From the NCBI GenBank assembly GCA_052161605.1, contig CP197409.1: a stretch of 64,000 nucleotides of DNA; one strand, 5' to 3'. Shown piece after piece: positions 9,119 through 20,400 of this stretch (the stretch's first letter is position 1; the number at the start of each line of letters is the position of its first letter). The DNA comes from JBKCUI01 sp052161605 (GTDB taxonomy: Bacteria > Planctomycetota > Planctomycetia > Pirellulales > Pirellulaceae). The position numbers were made by a program, and so were the translations under genes. Under the pieces are notes generated by a model, which was not told the origin of the DNA, did no database searches, and saw nothing but the letters and a program-made list of their open reading frames with translations.

Positions 9119-12100
9119 ATGCAACTGCTGGAAAAAATTTGGGAAGGCACATCGAACGCTGTCAACGGAGTCTTAGGCGGTATCGATCGCGGCTTGACCG
9201 TGTTTTTCGGCTCGGCGAACTCCCGCCAAATCAAGAAATGCATGGAGCTGGCCAAGGAGATTGGCGAGTTGGAGCCGAAGATGACGGAACTCTCGGACGA
9301 GCAGCTTCGGGAAATGACCATCGTCTTTAAGAAGCGGTTGGCCGGTGGGGAAACGCTCGACGATATCCTTGTAGAAGCCTTTGCGGTATGCCGTGAAGGT
9401 GGACGGCGGTTCTTAAAAATGAGGCACTACGATGTTCAGCTCATCGGGGGCATGGTGCTTCACGGGGGGAACATCGCGGAAATGATCACGGGTGAAGGCA
9501 AGACGCTGGTTGCGACTCTGCCGACCTATCTCAATGCGCTCGAGGGTAAAGGGGTTCACGTCGTTACGGTCAACGATTATCTCGCCCGCCGGGACATGGA
9601 GTGGATGGCTCCACTTTACATGGGGCTCGGGCTCACAGTCGCGAATATCCAAAGCGGTATGTCGAACGACGAACGTCAACGGGCTTACAATGCCGATATC
9701 ACCTATGCGACCAACAACGAACTAGGGTTCGATTACCTCCGCGACAATATGCGAATGGCGGCCCGCAGTGACGACCGGTTTCCGTCTTCGCAACAACAAG
9801 TCCAAGGACCGCTGAACTACGCAGTCATCGACGAAGTGGACAACATCCTCATTGACGAAGCTCGAACGCCTCTCATCATTTCGGGCAGTGCGGCTCGAGA
9901 TCTTGGCAAGTACAAAGAGGCTGATGCCGTCGCCCGCGCGCTCAAGCGGGAAGAGCACTTTGTCGTCAACGAAAAAGACCACACGGTAAACCTCACCGAT
10001 GCCGGGATTCGGGCCGCTGAGAAGCTGGCTGGCGTGGAGAGCTTCTACACGGTGGGCAACATGGAATGGCCCCATCTCTTGGACAACGCTTTGAAAGCTC
10101 ACCAGCTTTACAAGCGCGATGTTAACTACGTCGTCAAAGAGGGGCAAATCATTATCGTTGACGAATTCACTGGTCGCTTGATGGAAGGCCGCCAGTGGAG
10201 TGACGGATTGCACCAAGCTGTCGAGGCGAAAGAAGGAGTGCAGATCAAGGAGGAAACGCAAACACTCGCGACCATTACGTTGCAAAACTTCTTTAAGCTG
10301 TACAGGAAAATCTCCGGTATGACCGGAACGGCGATGACCGAGGCAGGAGAGTTTTCTAAGATTTACAACCTCGGAGTCGTCGCGATTCCATCCAACCGTG
10401 GCTTGCAACGAATCGAGCACGCAGACGCAATCTACTTGACCGAGAAAGAGAAATTCAACGCGATTGCCGACGAGGTTGAGCGAGTCAACAAGTTCGACAC
10501 CGTCTTCTTCCACGATAAAAAGCGTGGGTTCCTGATCGGCACGATTCAATCGGAGAACGAAGCTGAGATTGCGATTAAGAAGTCTGATCAATCCGGAGTG
10601 GAAACCATTCCCAAAGCAGACATTGAGCGGATCGAACGCTCCGGGCGTCCGATCTTGGTGGGAACCGTTTCGATCGAAAAGAGTGAAAAGCTCGCTGACC
10701 TCCTGGATCAACGAGGTGTAAAGGTCGCGGTTCTGAACGCAAAGCAGCACCGACGTGAAGCGGAGATTATTGCTCAAGCGGGTCGGATGGGAGGGGTCAC
10801 TATCGCGACCAATATGGCTGGCCGGGGCACCGACATCATCTTGGGTGGTAACCCGGAAACGATGGCTTGGGCACAGCTGCAAGATCGCTATCCGACTCGT
10901 CTCGAGGTTCCCAAGGAGGAATGGGAAGCGCTCATCAACCAAATCGATGAACAAGAGCAGATGAAGGCTCAGGGGGTGAAGGTTCGCGAAAAAGGTGGCT
11001 TGTACGTTATCGGTACGGAGCGACACGAATCCCGCCGAATCGATCTCCAGCTGCGTGGTCGTTGCGGTCGGCAAGGTGACCCTGGTTCGAGTCGATTCTA
11101 TCTTTCGCTCGAAGACGACCTCATGCGAATCTTCGCCGGGGAGTGGGTTCGGGACTTGTTTAAGCGAATGGGGATGGGTAACGGCGAAGCGATTGAGAGT
11201 CCTTACGTTTCCAAACGAATTTCCGGTGCACAAAAGAAAGTCGAAGAACGAAACTTCGAAATCAGAAAGAATCTCCTCGAATACGACGAGGTGATGGACT
11301 ATCAACGGAAAAAGGTCTACGGCTACCGTCAGGATATTCTTGAGGGGGCTAGCTGCCGCGATTTGGTGATGAAGCATCTGTCCGATCAGATCACCAACAA
11401 TGTGAATCAATTCATGGATCCTCTTTTCGGGCCAGAGTCCTATGCCAAGTGGTGTGGCTCTCGATTGGGTGTCCAGCTTGAGCCAAAGGACTTCCGAGGG
11501 GTCGAAGCCAATGTTGCTGAGGTTTATGCCAAGGATCAAGCGCAGAGAATTGCTGAGACCCAGATCCTGGACGCGATTGACGAAAATCTTCCCCGCGAGA
11601 CAGAAGAAGCGGAGTGGAACTGGGAAGCGATGACCAAATGGGTCAATAATCGCTTCGGCGCAAAGTTTACTCAGAGTGAACTCAAGAGAATCCCTCGCGA
11701 CTCCATGGACGAGCGATTGATTGATGTGGCTTCGAAGTACATAGACTCGATCGACTTGAGTGAAGGAGCACCGTATCTCGACGATGATTTTAGCCACCGG
11801 TCTCTGGTGGGGTGGATGACGAACAAGTTCGGGATTCAAGTGAATAGCGAAGAGTTACGCGGCCTCGAAAACGCCTCAATTGCGGCAAAGCTTTTTGCGC
11901 GGGCCGAGCAGACCTACGCAGAGCGAGAATGCCAGTTTCCTGTGATGCTGTCCTTCCGAAGATTCAGTCAGCAGACGGGAAATAATGAGTTTTCTATCGA
12001 CGGGACTTCCTTGGTAACTTGGGCTACGGCTCGCTTTGAAGATACCAGCATCCTACAAAAACTTTCCGACAATCCCGATAAAGCTTTTGAAAGCTTAGTC

Positions 12101-12850
12101 GAGGTTGCGCGAGCCGCCATTCAAAAGGGGCTGCAAATGCGGGAGGTGGTCGTGAATAAAACGGCCGACGTTTTCAGATCAAACGATACGTCCCTCTTGA
12201 GAGAGGTCGTCAACCATAACGATGCTCGCATTGATGAGATTGATCGCTGGGCACGCGAGACGGTCTTTTGGAATGGGAACAAAGAGGATTTAGCAGTTTG
12301 GACCAAGAAGCAATTTGAAACGAAAATGCTTCAGGCCATCGACGACAAATTCTTTCCTGAGATTCGGAGGATGGAGCGAACCGTTTTGCTAACTCAGCTA
12401 GATTCTGCGTGGAAAGAGCATTTGCTCGCCATGGACCACGTACGATCAAGCGTTGGTTTCCGGGGTATGGGGCAGATGGATCCCAAGGTGGAGTACAAGC
12501 GGGAAGGCATGCGGTTATTCGACCAGATGTGGTTGTCGATCGGAGAGCGATTGACGGACGTTATCTTCCGTATGGAAGCTATGGATGCTGACATCATCGC
12601 GGACAGTTGGGTCGAAGCGACCGCTCGTCATGAAGAGTTCGACCTCAGAAAGACTTTACAAGCCCAGCAGCAGCAGCCGACGATGATGGAGGAAAAGCAA
12701 CGCGATCTTGAATCTGCCGAGAAAGCCGGCCAGTCGGATGAGCCTGTACAGCCTATTCGCAATCGGAGTGGGCGAATTGGACGCAACGATCCGTGCCCCT
12801 GTGGTTCTGGTAAGAAATACAAGAACTGCTGCATGCGGCAACACTTGTAG
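9119..12850 (+). CDS. secA: Preprotein translocase subunit SecA
   Basis: ATP-driven motor that pushes unfolded preproteins through SecYEG at the inner face of the cytoplasmic membrane. Motor motifs are complete: MITGEGKT (Walker A, GEGKT at residues 125-129), DEVDNILIDEARTPLIISG (Walker B region), GMTGTA, TNMAGRGTDI and LRGRCGRQGDPGSS. The C-terminus ends in the SecB/lipid-binding zinc finger, DPCPCGSGKKYKNCC, with C1226, C1228, C1237 and C1238. At 1243 residues it is far longer than the usual roughly 850-900; the extra length lies mainly in an insert at about 455-505 and in the helical C-terminal half. No good Shine-Dalgarno precedes the ATG. It is monocistronic here. Confidence 0.98.
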   Translation: MQLLEKIWEGTSNAVNGVLGGIDRGLTVFFGSANSRQIKKCMELAKEIGELEPKMTELSDEQLREMTIVFKKRLAGGETLDDILVEAFAVCREGGRRFLKMRHYDVQLIGGMVLHGGNIAEMITGEGKTLVATLPTYLNALEGKGVHVVTVNDYLARRDMEWMAPLYMGLGLTVANIQSGMSNDERQRAYNADITYATNNELGFDYLRDNMRMAARSDDRFPSSQQQVQGPLNYAVIDEVDNILIDEARTPLIISGSAARDLGKYKEADAVARALKREEHFVVNEKDHTVNLTDAGIRAAEKLAGVESFYTVGNMEWPHLLDNALKAHQLYKRDVNYVVKEGQIIIVDEFTGRLMEGRQWSDGLHQAVEAKEGVQIKEETQTLATITLQNFFKLYRKISGMTGTAMTEAGEFSKIYNLGVVAIPSNRGLQRIEHADAIYLTEKEKFNAIADEVERVNKFDTVFFHDKKRGFLIGTIQSENEAEIAIKKSDQSGVETIPKADIERIERSGRPILVGTVSIEKSEKLADLLDQRGVKVAVLNAKQHRREAEIIAQAGRMGGVTIATNMAGRGTDIILGGNPETMAWAQLQDRYPTRLEVPKEEWEALINQIDEQEQMKAQGVKVREKGGLYVIGTERHESRRIDLQLRGRCGRQGDPGSSRFYLSLEDDLMRIFAGEWVRDLFKRMGMGNGEAIESPYVSKRISGAQKKVEERNFEIRKNLLEYDEVMDYQRKKVYGYRQDILEGASCRDLVMKHLSDQITNNVNQFMDPLFGPESYAKWCGSRLGVQLEPKDFRGVEANVAEVYAKDQAQRIAETQILDAIDENLPRETEEAEWNWEAMTKWVNNRFGAKFTQSELKRIPRDSMDERLIDVASKYIDSIDLSEGAPYLDDDFSHRSLVGWMTNKFGIQVNSEELRGLENASIAAKLFARAEQTYAERECQFPVMLSFRRFSQQTGNNEFSIDGTSLVTWATARFEDTSILQKLSDNPDKAFESLVEVARAAIQKGLQMREVVVNKTADVFRSNDTSLLREVVNHNDARIDEIDRWARETVFWNGNKEDLAVWTKKQFETKMLQAIDDKFFPEIRRMERTVLLTQLDSAWKEHLLAMDHVRSSVGFRGMGQMDPKVEYKREGMRLFDQMWLSIGERLTDVIFRMEAMDADIIADSWVEATARHEEFDLRKTLQAQQQQPTMMEEKQRDLESAEKAGQSDEPVQPIRNRSGRIGRNDPCPCGSGKKYKNCCMRQHL

Positions 12851-12912
12851 CCCTAGGGCGGCTTAACGAAATGGCGGCAATCTATTAGGGGCGAGTGGGT
12901 TGTCCAATCTGG

Positions 12913-12947
12913 GGAACGACGGGTGCAGAGCACCAGTACTTCGTTCC
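12913..12947. repeat. Hairpin with AGA loop downstream of secA
   Basis: A two-part palindrome: inner arms GGTGC-AGA-GCACC and outer arms GGAACGA/TCGTTCC. No T-run follows, so it is not a classic terminator. The AGA loop is shared with the palindromes at 33062-33107 and 46033-46055. It may also stabilise the secA or the convergent DUF1015 mRNA end. Confidence 0.55.
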
Positions 12948-12999
12948 TCAGTGCTTGACACCCCTTTGCTTGCATATCGAGCTAGCGTTGGGAGATCAG

Positions 13000-14319
13000 C
13001 TACGGCTGGAGGGAATGCACAACCAATCCCGAAACCAACTTCGGATAAAAGTAAGTGCTCTTGGCTGGCATTCTCTCTTGATGAAGCGATATCGTTCGGA
13101 TGTGATCAATCGATGCTGGCATCACCAATGCAGCAACGGGGTAATGCAACTCACCCTCTAGCTTGCGATTTAGGCCGTCAATGACCTCTTTCACGGAATG
13201 CACATAAGTCGGCTTGGGCATCTCCTTAAGCCCCAACAGATCTTCCAGTACCAATCGATGTAAAACAGCAACTCCCAGGCTTTGCCAATCAGCAGACTGG
13301 TCGGCTGCAATCTCCTTCATCCGATCCGCCCCTTCTTGACGAGCCGAAATCCGAGTCCATTCCTGCGACTTGGAAGAATACAAGGCCATGATCAGCTGCT
13401 CATCCAGTCGCTCCATCTCGGCCCAAACCGCTCCTGCATTCTCAGGCCCCGATCCTACAAGCTCGCAATCGAAATGCTTGGAGAGTCGTTCGTGTAGCTC
13501 TTGGGTGGAGAATTCTGGAATACCATGCAACAATCGGTGTGTCGGCAGGACCAACAAGCCTGGATCATTCATGCTAACCAACATGGTCAAAACGAAGTTG
13601 GCAGGATGCGTGTCGGTAAGCAGCCCCTTTTCGGTCAGCTCATCTTTGTAGTTACATGCTGTCTCGTAACGGTGGTGACCGTCGGCGACAAACATATCGC
13701 GGTCAGCCACGAGCGCCATAACCTCTTGGATTATTTTGATGTCAGTCACCGGCCACATGCGATGGACCACTCCTAGATGGTCGGTAGCTTCGAGCCCGTG
13801 TACTCCCGCGATCTTTGTTTCGAGCAACTCCTGAATCTGATTCTCGGGGTCGGGATACAAGCCAAAGATCTGCGACAAATTCGCCTCGGTCGCGCGAGTC
13901 AACTTGAGCCGATCATCCTTTGCCTTGGAATGGGTCTGCTCATGCGGATAGATATTTCCTTCACCAAACCGCTGTAATTTGACCCGAGCCATAAACCCGC
14001 GTCGCACGACTTTTTCACCCCCCAGCTCAAACTCTTGGTGATACACGTAAATGGCAGGATCTGGCTCGCACTGAAGCACACCTTCTTTTTGCCAAGTTCG
14101 ATAGATGTGTGCGGCTCGGCGGTAAATTTCATTCTCGTCCGTGTCGTTCGGCTCTGGTCGATTGAGCTCCAGCCTTAAAAAATTGTACGGAGACAATTCG
14201 TAGAGATGATTCTGGAGGGCAGAATCGACTACGTCATAAGGAGGAGCGATACAATTGGACAGCGATCCGACTTGGGCAAGATTGTACCGAAGACCGCGAA
14301 AGGCCTGAATTTCTGGCAT
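13000..14319 (-). CDS. DUF1015 domain-containing protein
   Basis: A 439-residue soluble protein with the DUF1015 hallmarks: FRGLRYNLAQVGSLSNCIAPPYDVV at the N-terminus, SPYNFLRLELNRP, IYVYHQEF, IYPHEQTHSKAKDDRLKL, and FVADGHHRYETACNYKDE in the middle. Length agrees with the family (about 400-450). The molecular function is not known to me with certainty, though conserved H and D residues in ADGHHRYET suggest an enzyme. It is convergent with secA and preceded by tRNA-Gln on the same strand. Confidence 0.88.
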   Translation of the reverse strand: MPEIQAFRGLRYNLAQVGSLSNCIAPPYDVVDSALQNHLYELSPYNFLRLELNRPEPNDTDENEIYRRAAHIYRTWQKEGVLQCEPDPAIYVYHQEFELGGEKVVRRGFMARVKLQRFGEGNIYPHEQTHSKAKDDRLKLTRATEANLSQIFGLYPDPENQIQELLETKIAGVHGLEATDHLGVVHRMWPVTDIKIIQEVMALVADRDMFVADGHHRYETACNYKDELTEKGLLTDTHPANFVLTMLVSMNDPGLLVLPTHRLLHGIPEFSTQELHERLSKHFDCELVGSGPENAGAVWAEMERLDEQLIMALYSSKSQEWTRISARQEGADRMKEIAADQSADWQSLGVAVLHRLVLEDLLGLKEMPKPTYVHSVKEVIDGLNRKLEGELHYPVAALVMPASIDHIRTISLHQERMPAKSTYFYPKLVSGLVVHSLQP

Positions 14320-14392
14320 GATTTTCCGCTCGGAAAGAGAGAAAGCGAACCAGGAAAAAATCGCGATTCGCTAGGTAAATGATTGGTTAAAA

Positions 14393-14418
14393 CGAAAAAA
14401 GCCCGGAAAATCCGGGCT
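14393..14418 (-). terminator. Rho-independent terminator after tRNA-Gln
   Basis: Read on the minus strand, a stem AGCCCGGA/TCCGGGCT with a three-base loop is followed by a run of six T. It starts about 14 bases after the tRNA 3' end. Confidence 0.85.
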
Positions 14419-14431
14419 CGGAATCTCAAAA

Positions 14432-14502
14432 CTACCCCGCTAGGACTCGAACCTAGAATAAAGGAACCAAAATCCCTTGTGTTACCATTACACCACGGGG
14501 CA
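14432..14502 (-). tRNA. tRNA-Gln (anticodon TTG)
   Basis: The minus strand folds as a cloverleaf: acceptor stem TGCCCCG/CGGGGTA, D-arm GTGTAATGGTAACAC, anticodon arm AGGGA-TTTTGGT-TCCTT with TTG at positions 34-36, and T-arm with GGTTCGAGTCC. The discriminator base is G and CCA is not encoded. A terminator follows immediately. Confidence 0.95.
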
Positions 14503-14581
14503 ATCTTTCGGGGAAATCCCCTTCAGATGGACGAAGTGTAGCCAGTCCGTGTTCGCTTGACAACTGTAGTTTTCAAGACTT

Positions 14582-16690
14582 TTATTCGAGCTTGGAAGTT
14601 ACGATTCTCAGAATCTCTTTTTCTCGAGCTTGTAGTAATTTTCCTTGCCAGCGAACAAGCTGCCGATAGCAAAACAGACTACCGCTCATCGCTAACAACG
14701 ATAGCGGCACAGCCACCGGCAACCAACTTACTGACGGAAGAAAATAGCCGATCAACCACTCGATGCCGAGCGGAATCAGAGCCAAGCCGAGTATCATCGG
14801 CAGAATCGAAGACAGCAACAAATTAAGCATGACTGTCATAAAGTCCATGCTCTTCGGTTGAATGCTTCCCGATCCTAACGGAAACGGGGTATAAATGGCC
14901 ATCAGGTTCATTAATAACCCGAACATAGGCAATACCGTCAGAAAAACGAGTAACGCACAAATTCCAAAGTACCACGGTAAACCTATGTAGAATCCGACAA
15001 AGATCAAAATAGGCAAGAGCAAGCTGCCGATAAATGTTCCGTGGGCGAGATTCTTTCCATACAGAATTCGCCATCTCTCCATGCCGCTCAGCACGAAGGT
15101 CCGGAAACCAGCTCGATCGAAACCGAATGTGTTACCTGCCACCCCACACGACATTAGCAGCATAAACGCCGCAAATCCGCAAACGATCAAACACTTGAGA
15201 TAATCGTTCTCCGGTACGACTTTGCCTCTCAAAAACACCAACATAATCAGCGGGGCTACGAGGGGCATGAGCAAATACATCTTGACCTCGGGCGCTCGCC
15301 TCATCGACGACCATGTCATCGATACCATGGCCGAGACATCTTCCTCCAAGCCTGGAAGGGACCACTCGTCCATCCGCAACCTCTGTGGCGCCTTTGTCGC
15401 AGCTTTGGCATTCGGTTGCGCGGAAACAGATGAAGTAACCACTTGTTTTGCCGACGCAGCGTCTACGACCCTAGTTCGAACTCGTTTGTTTCCTATCTCC
15501 CCTTTCCAATAACCCAGCGTGGATCGGTAACTCCAGCGCAAGAACTGAGCTCCTACCAACAACAACGCCATGGATAGAAAAAATGCCTGCCAAGCCGAAC
15601 GGATTCCATTCATCATGGAATCGATCGCGGCGACACTCCACAACGGAGGCACCGCATAGTTGCCGATGCGGGCTGACGATACAAGAACATCGAATGCCCG
15701 TGCCCTGCGCTCGTTAAGCTGCTTGATCCGTAACTCCCGATCAGCCTGTTCTTTCGCCTCATAGGCTGATTCTTCCTCAAATAGAACGTCCTCGGAAAAA
15801 GCATCCTCAGGCGACTCAGACTGTTGCGTTTCCACCTGTTCTCCCGAATCGGTAGACAAAGCATCGAATTCGGTTCGCTGCTCCACCTGCTCCCCGAGCA
15901 CTGCTGTTTTTTCTGCCGAATCTACAGTTTCAGGCTCTACAACCGTGTCGCTTGCTTTCTCGCTATCCTCCTCGGCTTCCGTTGCCATCTCGGGGCCCTC
16001 TGACGAAGCAACTCTAGCCGTCTGCCTCTGGCTTCGTTCAAACCAAAGAAAAATTTGCACAGGAACCTGCGTGGCGGCAATGATGAATATTGGCAACAGC
16101 ACGAGCACCATTTGCTTGGTTCGCGGGTTGATCATAAACGTTGCAATCCAACCTTGTAGCCAATAAGTGGCCGCCGTCATCGCAAACAGGAATGCGGCAA
16201 CTGGGATCACAAACAAGATGGCAACGATCCCGACAGAAAACAAGGAGCCGAACACCAACCCTAAACAACCGCCAGCCGTCATCAAAAAGACCGGGGTTCC
16301 CAATGACGCCAGATAGTTAACCACAAACGCCTGACTCGGCGAAACGGGCAGATGAAGAATTTTATCGAGAGAAATGGGGTCTCCACGCTGAGCTTCATTG
16401 AGGACATGGATCACCCACATCAACATCGCTAAGAGAATAGTCGCATCCCAAATGAGAAAGTAATAGGTCTGATCAAGATACTTGGGCAGGAAAAAGCCGA
16501 GCGTAAAACCCAGCAACCAAATTGATACTACACTCAGCCCGACGACAATCGTGCCAAGGAGCGCGAACACCTGCGTTAACTTGGAGCCTCTCGATATCTG
16601 GTTGTAGCGAATGCGAAATCGCAACCACACGAAAAGCAACGAGGGCCAAATAAATCGGTCGTAGATTCCCTGCATCATGAATCGAGCCAA
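14582..16690 (-). CDS. ABC-type exporter permease (large membrane protein)
   Basis: A protein of 702 residues from 16690, or 698 from the ATG at 16678 that forms an ATGA overlap with the upstream ATPase gene; the latter is equally plausible. Many hydrophobic helices flank a long acidic, Ser/Glu/Asp-rich stretch (about residues 225-325) that is low-complexity and probably unstructured. The C-terminal half has a second block of about six helices. Gene order (ATPase then membrane protein, overlapping) says it is the permease of an ABC exporter. Substrate unknown. Confidence 0.8.
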   Translation of the reverse strand: MARFMMQGIYDRFIWPSLLFVWLRFRIRYNQISRGSKLTQVFALLGTIVVGLSVVSIWLLGFTLGFFLPKYLDQTYYFLIWDATILLAMLMWVIHVLNEAQRGDPISLDKILHLPVSPSQAFVVNYLASLGTPVFLMTAGGCLGLVFGSLFSVGIVAILFVIPVAAFLFAMTAATYWLQGWIATFMINPRTKQMVLVLLPIFIIAATQVPVQIFLWFERSQRQTARVASSEGPEMATEAEEDSEKASDTVVEPETVDSAEKTAVLGEQVEQRTEFDALSTDSGEQVETQQSESPEDAFSEDVLFEEESAYEAKEQADRELRIKQLNERRARAFDVLVSSARIGNYAVPPLWSVAAIDSMMNGIRSAWQAFFLSMALLLVGAQFLRWSYRSTLGYWKGEIGNKRVRTRVVDAASAKQVVTSSVSAQPNAKAATKAPQRLRMDEWSLPGLEEDVSAMVSMTWSSMRRAPEVKMYLLMPLVAPLIMLVFLRGKVVPENDYLKCLIVCGFAAFMLLMSCGVAGNTFGFDRAGFRTFVLSGMERWRILYGKNLAHGTFIGSLLLPILIFVGFYIGLPWYFGICALLVFLTVLPMFGLLMNLMAIYTPFPLGSGSIQPKSMDFMTVMLNLLLSSILPMILGLALIPLGIEWLIGYFLPSVSWLPVAVPLSLLAMSGSLFCYRQLVRWQGKLLQAREKEILRIVTSKLE

Positions 16691-17457
16691 TTCAAGCGAT
16701 TCGCCCCAGTGCTCTCAGTGCCAGCCATCGACAAAAAGTACTGCTCCAACGAACCTTGATCGAGTATCTCCTGCATGGACGATTGATGCACCAGCTTGCC
16801 TTGCATAATGATCCCAACATGGGAACAAAGCTTCTGTACAATTTCGAGAACGTGCGATGTTATAAACACAGTGCACCCCCGATTCACAAAGTTTGTAAGT
16901 ATCTCTCGGATGGTAACAGAGGCTACTGCATCGACTCCTTCAAACGGCTCATCCAAAAAGAGCAACTCCGGCTTGGGAAGCAACGCGGCTGCCAAAGATA
17001 GCTTCTTACGCATTCCGTGCGAGTACTCGAGCGCTAATGTCTTGGGCTCGGAATCAAGCGTCATCAATGCTAAAAGCTCTTCGCTCCTCTGCCGTATCGT
17101 CTCCAAAGATAGACCATGAACTCGACCGACAAACGTGAGATATTCGCGGGCGGTTAGATTTTCAAAGAGTGCAAGATTCTCGGGTATAACTCCGATCTTT
17201 CGCTTGGCTTGTAAACTCTGGTGCTCATGGAGCATGTCGAACCCAAGCACCCGCATCTCACCTCCGCTCGGGGCCAGCAGCCCGGTGAGCATCTTGATGG
17301 TAGTCGATTTGCCCGCTCCGTTATGCCCCAGAAAACCGTACAGCGTCCCTCGCTCGACCCTCAAATTAACCGCATCTACCGCTACCTTCGTTCCGAACTT
17401 GCGTGTCAAATCTGTTGTCGCAATAGCATATCCATCATCCGCTTCCGTATCTGACAT
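16675..17457 (-). CDS. ABC transporter ATP-binding protein
   Basis: A 260-residue ATPase: Walker A GHNGAGKST (residues 44-52), signature-like YSHGMRKKLSLAAAL, Walker B ELLFLDEPFEGVD and switch FITSHVLEIV. It overlaps the downstream permease gene and begins six bases after the stop of the large PVC-type gene, so it is in the same transcription unit. It forms the transporter with the 14582-16690 product. Confidence 0.93.
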   Translation of the reverse strand: MSDTEADDGYAIATTDLTRKFGTKVAVDAVNLRVERGTLYGFLGHNGAGKSTTIKMLTGLLAPSGGEMRVLGFDMLHEHQSLQAKRKIGVIPENLALFENLTAREYLTFVGRVHGLSLETIRQRSEELLALMTLDSEPKTLALEYSHGMRKKLSLAAALLPKPELLFLDEPFEGVDAVASVTIREILTNFVNRGCTVFITSHVLEIVQKLCSHVGIIMQGKLVHQSSMQEILDQGSLEQYFLSMAGTESTGANRLNWLDS

Positions 17458-17463
17458 TTAAAG

Positions 17464-20400
17464 TCAATCCCCACCGCGTCTTAAGTAAGTGACGATCTGA
17501 GCCATCTGCTCAGGTGTCAACAGTTTTTCAAAGCCATCCGGCATCAAGGATTGATTCGATTCCTTGATATCTTCAACATCGTCCCTCGCAATCTTCTCCA
17601 CCCGTCCGTCGGCGAGCACTAATTCGAGGAACTCATCAGATTCTTGGATTTTTAGTCCCGAGAACACCAAATCCTCCTTTGTCCGAATGAGACTCCGTTT
17701 GTAGCGATCGTCCACCGACTTGCTAGGATCAATGATCGCTTCGAGCCAAGCCCGATTGGTCCAGTGGCTTAACGCTTGTAGCGAAGGCCCAATCGGCGGA
17801 ATACTCAAACCGTCAACAACCTGCCCGCGATGGCATTTGGCGCAATGCGTTTCATACAGCAGCCTTCCTTGAGCCAGCTCGAATTGCGCCGGCCAACTCG
17901 CTTCAAACCGATCGATGGCCTCCTTCCTGTCTCCAGCATCGTCGCTACCGAACCACTTCACAACACTCTTTGCATATCCATCCTGCGTATTCTGCCGCAG
18001 CACCTCGACCTGACTCGGCTCAACCGCCTTGGCATGCAACTCGCCTCGCTCCAAGAAGTCAAAAAGCAACCGAATCCCTTGCGGATTACCAACGTAGTTC
18101 GATATCACAGACCTTTGCAACGGCCTAGGCCAATTGCGACTCGACGTGAGCAGGGCAACGCGACTAGCCTCGCCAAGCTTGTACACTCCCGAGACAACGA
18201 CTTCCACAAACGCTTCATCCGCGCTGGCAAGCCTTTCAAGCAACTCCCCTACTTCCGCTTGAGAGTCGTCGATCAACCGGGAAGAATACAATTCCCAAGC
18301 CGCTAGCTTCAATGCCAGCGTTCCTTCTGATGAACTTACAACCTTCTTCGACTCGGAATAAATGCAATCGATCAACTCGTTTTCTAACGCGGTGACTCCG
18401 GCACTCGACGCGAGCTGTCTGGTTAACAGATAATGCCAAGCAGGCCTCGCCCCCTGATGCCCCACAATCAATCCAACGATCTTCGTAAGGTCGCTCGAAA
18501 GCAATTTCGGAACCAATCGGTTGAGATACCCGGTCCCTCGCAAATCATCCCGTTGAATCAACTCTTCTACGATCAATCCGACTCGCTCCGGGTTTACGAA
18601 CTCTAGTGCAATTTCGAAACCTCTCAAGTTAGAATTCGCGAGCAACAGGTCGCACGTTTTTCGAATTGCTTCCCGATCTGTTGCTTCGCCATAATTCGCG
18701 AGACCTATCACCAGACGCATCGCAAGGAGCGGATCGATTGAGTCCTGCATCGCAACCCGGGAAACCATACTGTCGACAGCCCCCCTCGAGATCTCACCAG
18801 ATCGGAGCATTTGCCCCGCAACATAGGTTGCGACACGTTCATCACGATCCTGTAACAGCACAATCCTTTGACTTTCTTTCAACGCACCCGCGTAATTCAG
18901 AATCGAGAATGCTCGCACTCGCACTTGCGGATTCGCAGAACTAAGCTCGCTAACGATAGAGCTTGGACTCAACTTTCCATCCGTGATTTGCCAAATCAAG
19001 CTCTGTTGCGCCCAGTCTGCAATTGCAATATTGTCATGTCCGAGTAAACCAATCATGTCCTCTGTGGAGAGGCTTTCGAAAACAGGTGGCGTCTGCGGAG
19101 GTTTCGACTCGTGATACACTCGGTACAGTCGACCTTGTTCCTTGCCCGCGTAGACATCGAGCCTGGCTAACCACTCTTCGGGAATCCAAGTGGGATGCTC
19201 AATGACTCGGCGATACATATCTGCGATCCAAATCGATCCATCAGGCGCGTTGACCACCCGCACCGGTCGGAACCAAGGATCTGAACTGCGGATCCACTCG
19301 CTTGACGAATCCTCAGGCAACCGTTCCGCCCGCCACGAAAAACCATCTCGCACCATCGAAAGACGCGAAACCAAATTGTGTACCGGTTCGCACACAATGG
19401 CTTGACCGAACATGCTTTCGCCGTTCCCATGGCTGAGATTGATGATGGTGCTGCAGACCGAGGTGTAGCGATTCGCGGTTAACGGATCGTTGAAACGGTC
19501 CAAGGCTTGACTAAGCGGATAAACCACCGGAGATTCAACCGGTTGTGTCAAATATCGCACGATGCCGGCGGAATGCACCATGCCAGCGGAATGCCTCGAG
19601 GAATGATTGCCCCAGTTTCGATCGGCGACATACTGATAAATGGGGTGAGTGTTGTCGTTGCCAAACCAATTCCCCCATCCATCGTGCGAGCGAATGAACT
19701 GTGTCTCTCCCGTTTCGAGGGACAATTCATGACGATCGGGATCAATGGCTAGATCGCATCCGCGAATATCGATCTCCTCAAACGAGCCATCCAACCGATG
19801 CAAAGTGACCGATTTGGTACCATCGCCCGGTCCGAAATGCAATTTGTGATCTAGCCCATAGGTAAACCCGTGGACCCTGTGCTGTGGATTTGCTAATGCG
19901 AAGCCCGATAGTATGACTCGCTTTTCATCCGCAATTCCATCTCCGTCGGTATCCTTGGCAAAAAACACCTCCGGTGCACACGCGACCACGACCCCATCTC
20001 TCCATGCATAGATCCCCGACACAAAAGGCAAATCGCTCAGAAACACCGTACTTGTCTCTAGCAATCCGTCCTGATCTTTATCCTCGAGGCAGATGACTCT
20101 GCCCGATCGCTCGCCGCCGTTGGGATAATCTGGCATCTCCAGCACCCAAACCTTGCCATCCGCTCCAAACGATATGTTGATGGGATCGAAAATCAACGGC
20201 TCAGCGGCCACCTGCTCAATCCGAAACCCCTCGGGAACTTGAATCGATGCGAGCGATTGGCTTTTCGTGAGTGGTCGATCCAAATTCCGGGTTTGGGTCT
20301 GAAGATCCAAAACCACTTTCACGAGCTTTTCCTCTGTTCCACTCACCCAGGGGCCTGGCTGATTGTAGTAAACCATCGAGCTGTCGACTTCGTAGCCACC

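Noticed and set aside
9722..11839. 705-codon open frame on the minus strand inside secA
   Set aside because: It lies fully antisense to well-conserved SecA motifs and has no recognisable domain; it is a shadow caused by codon bias.
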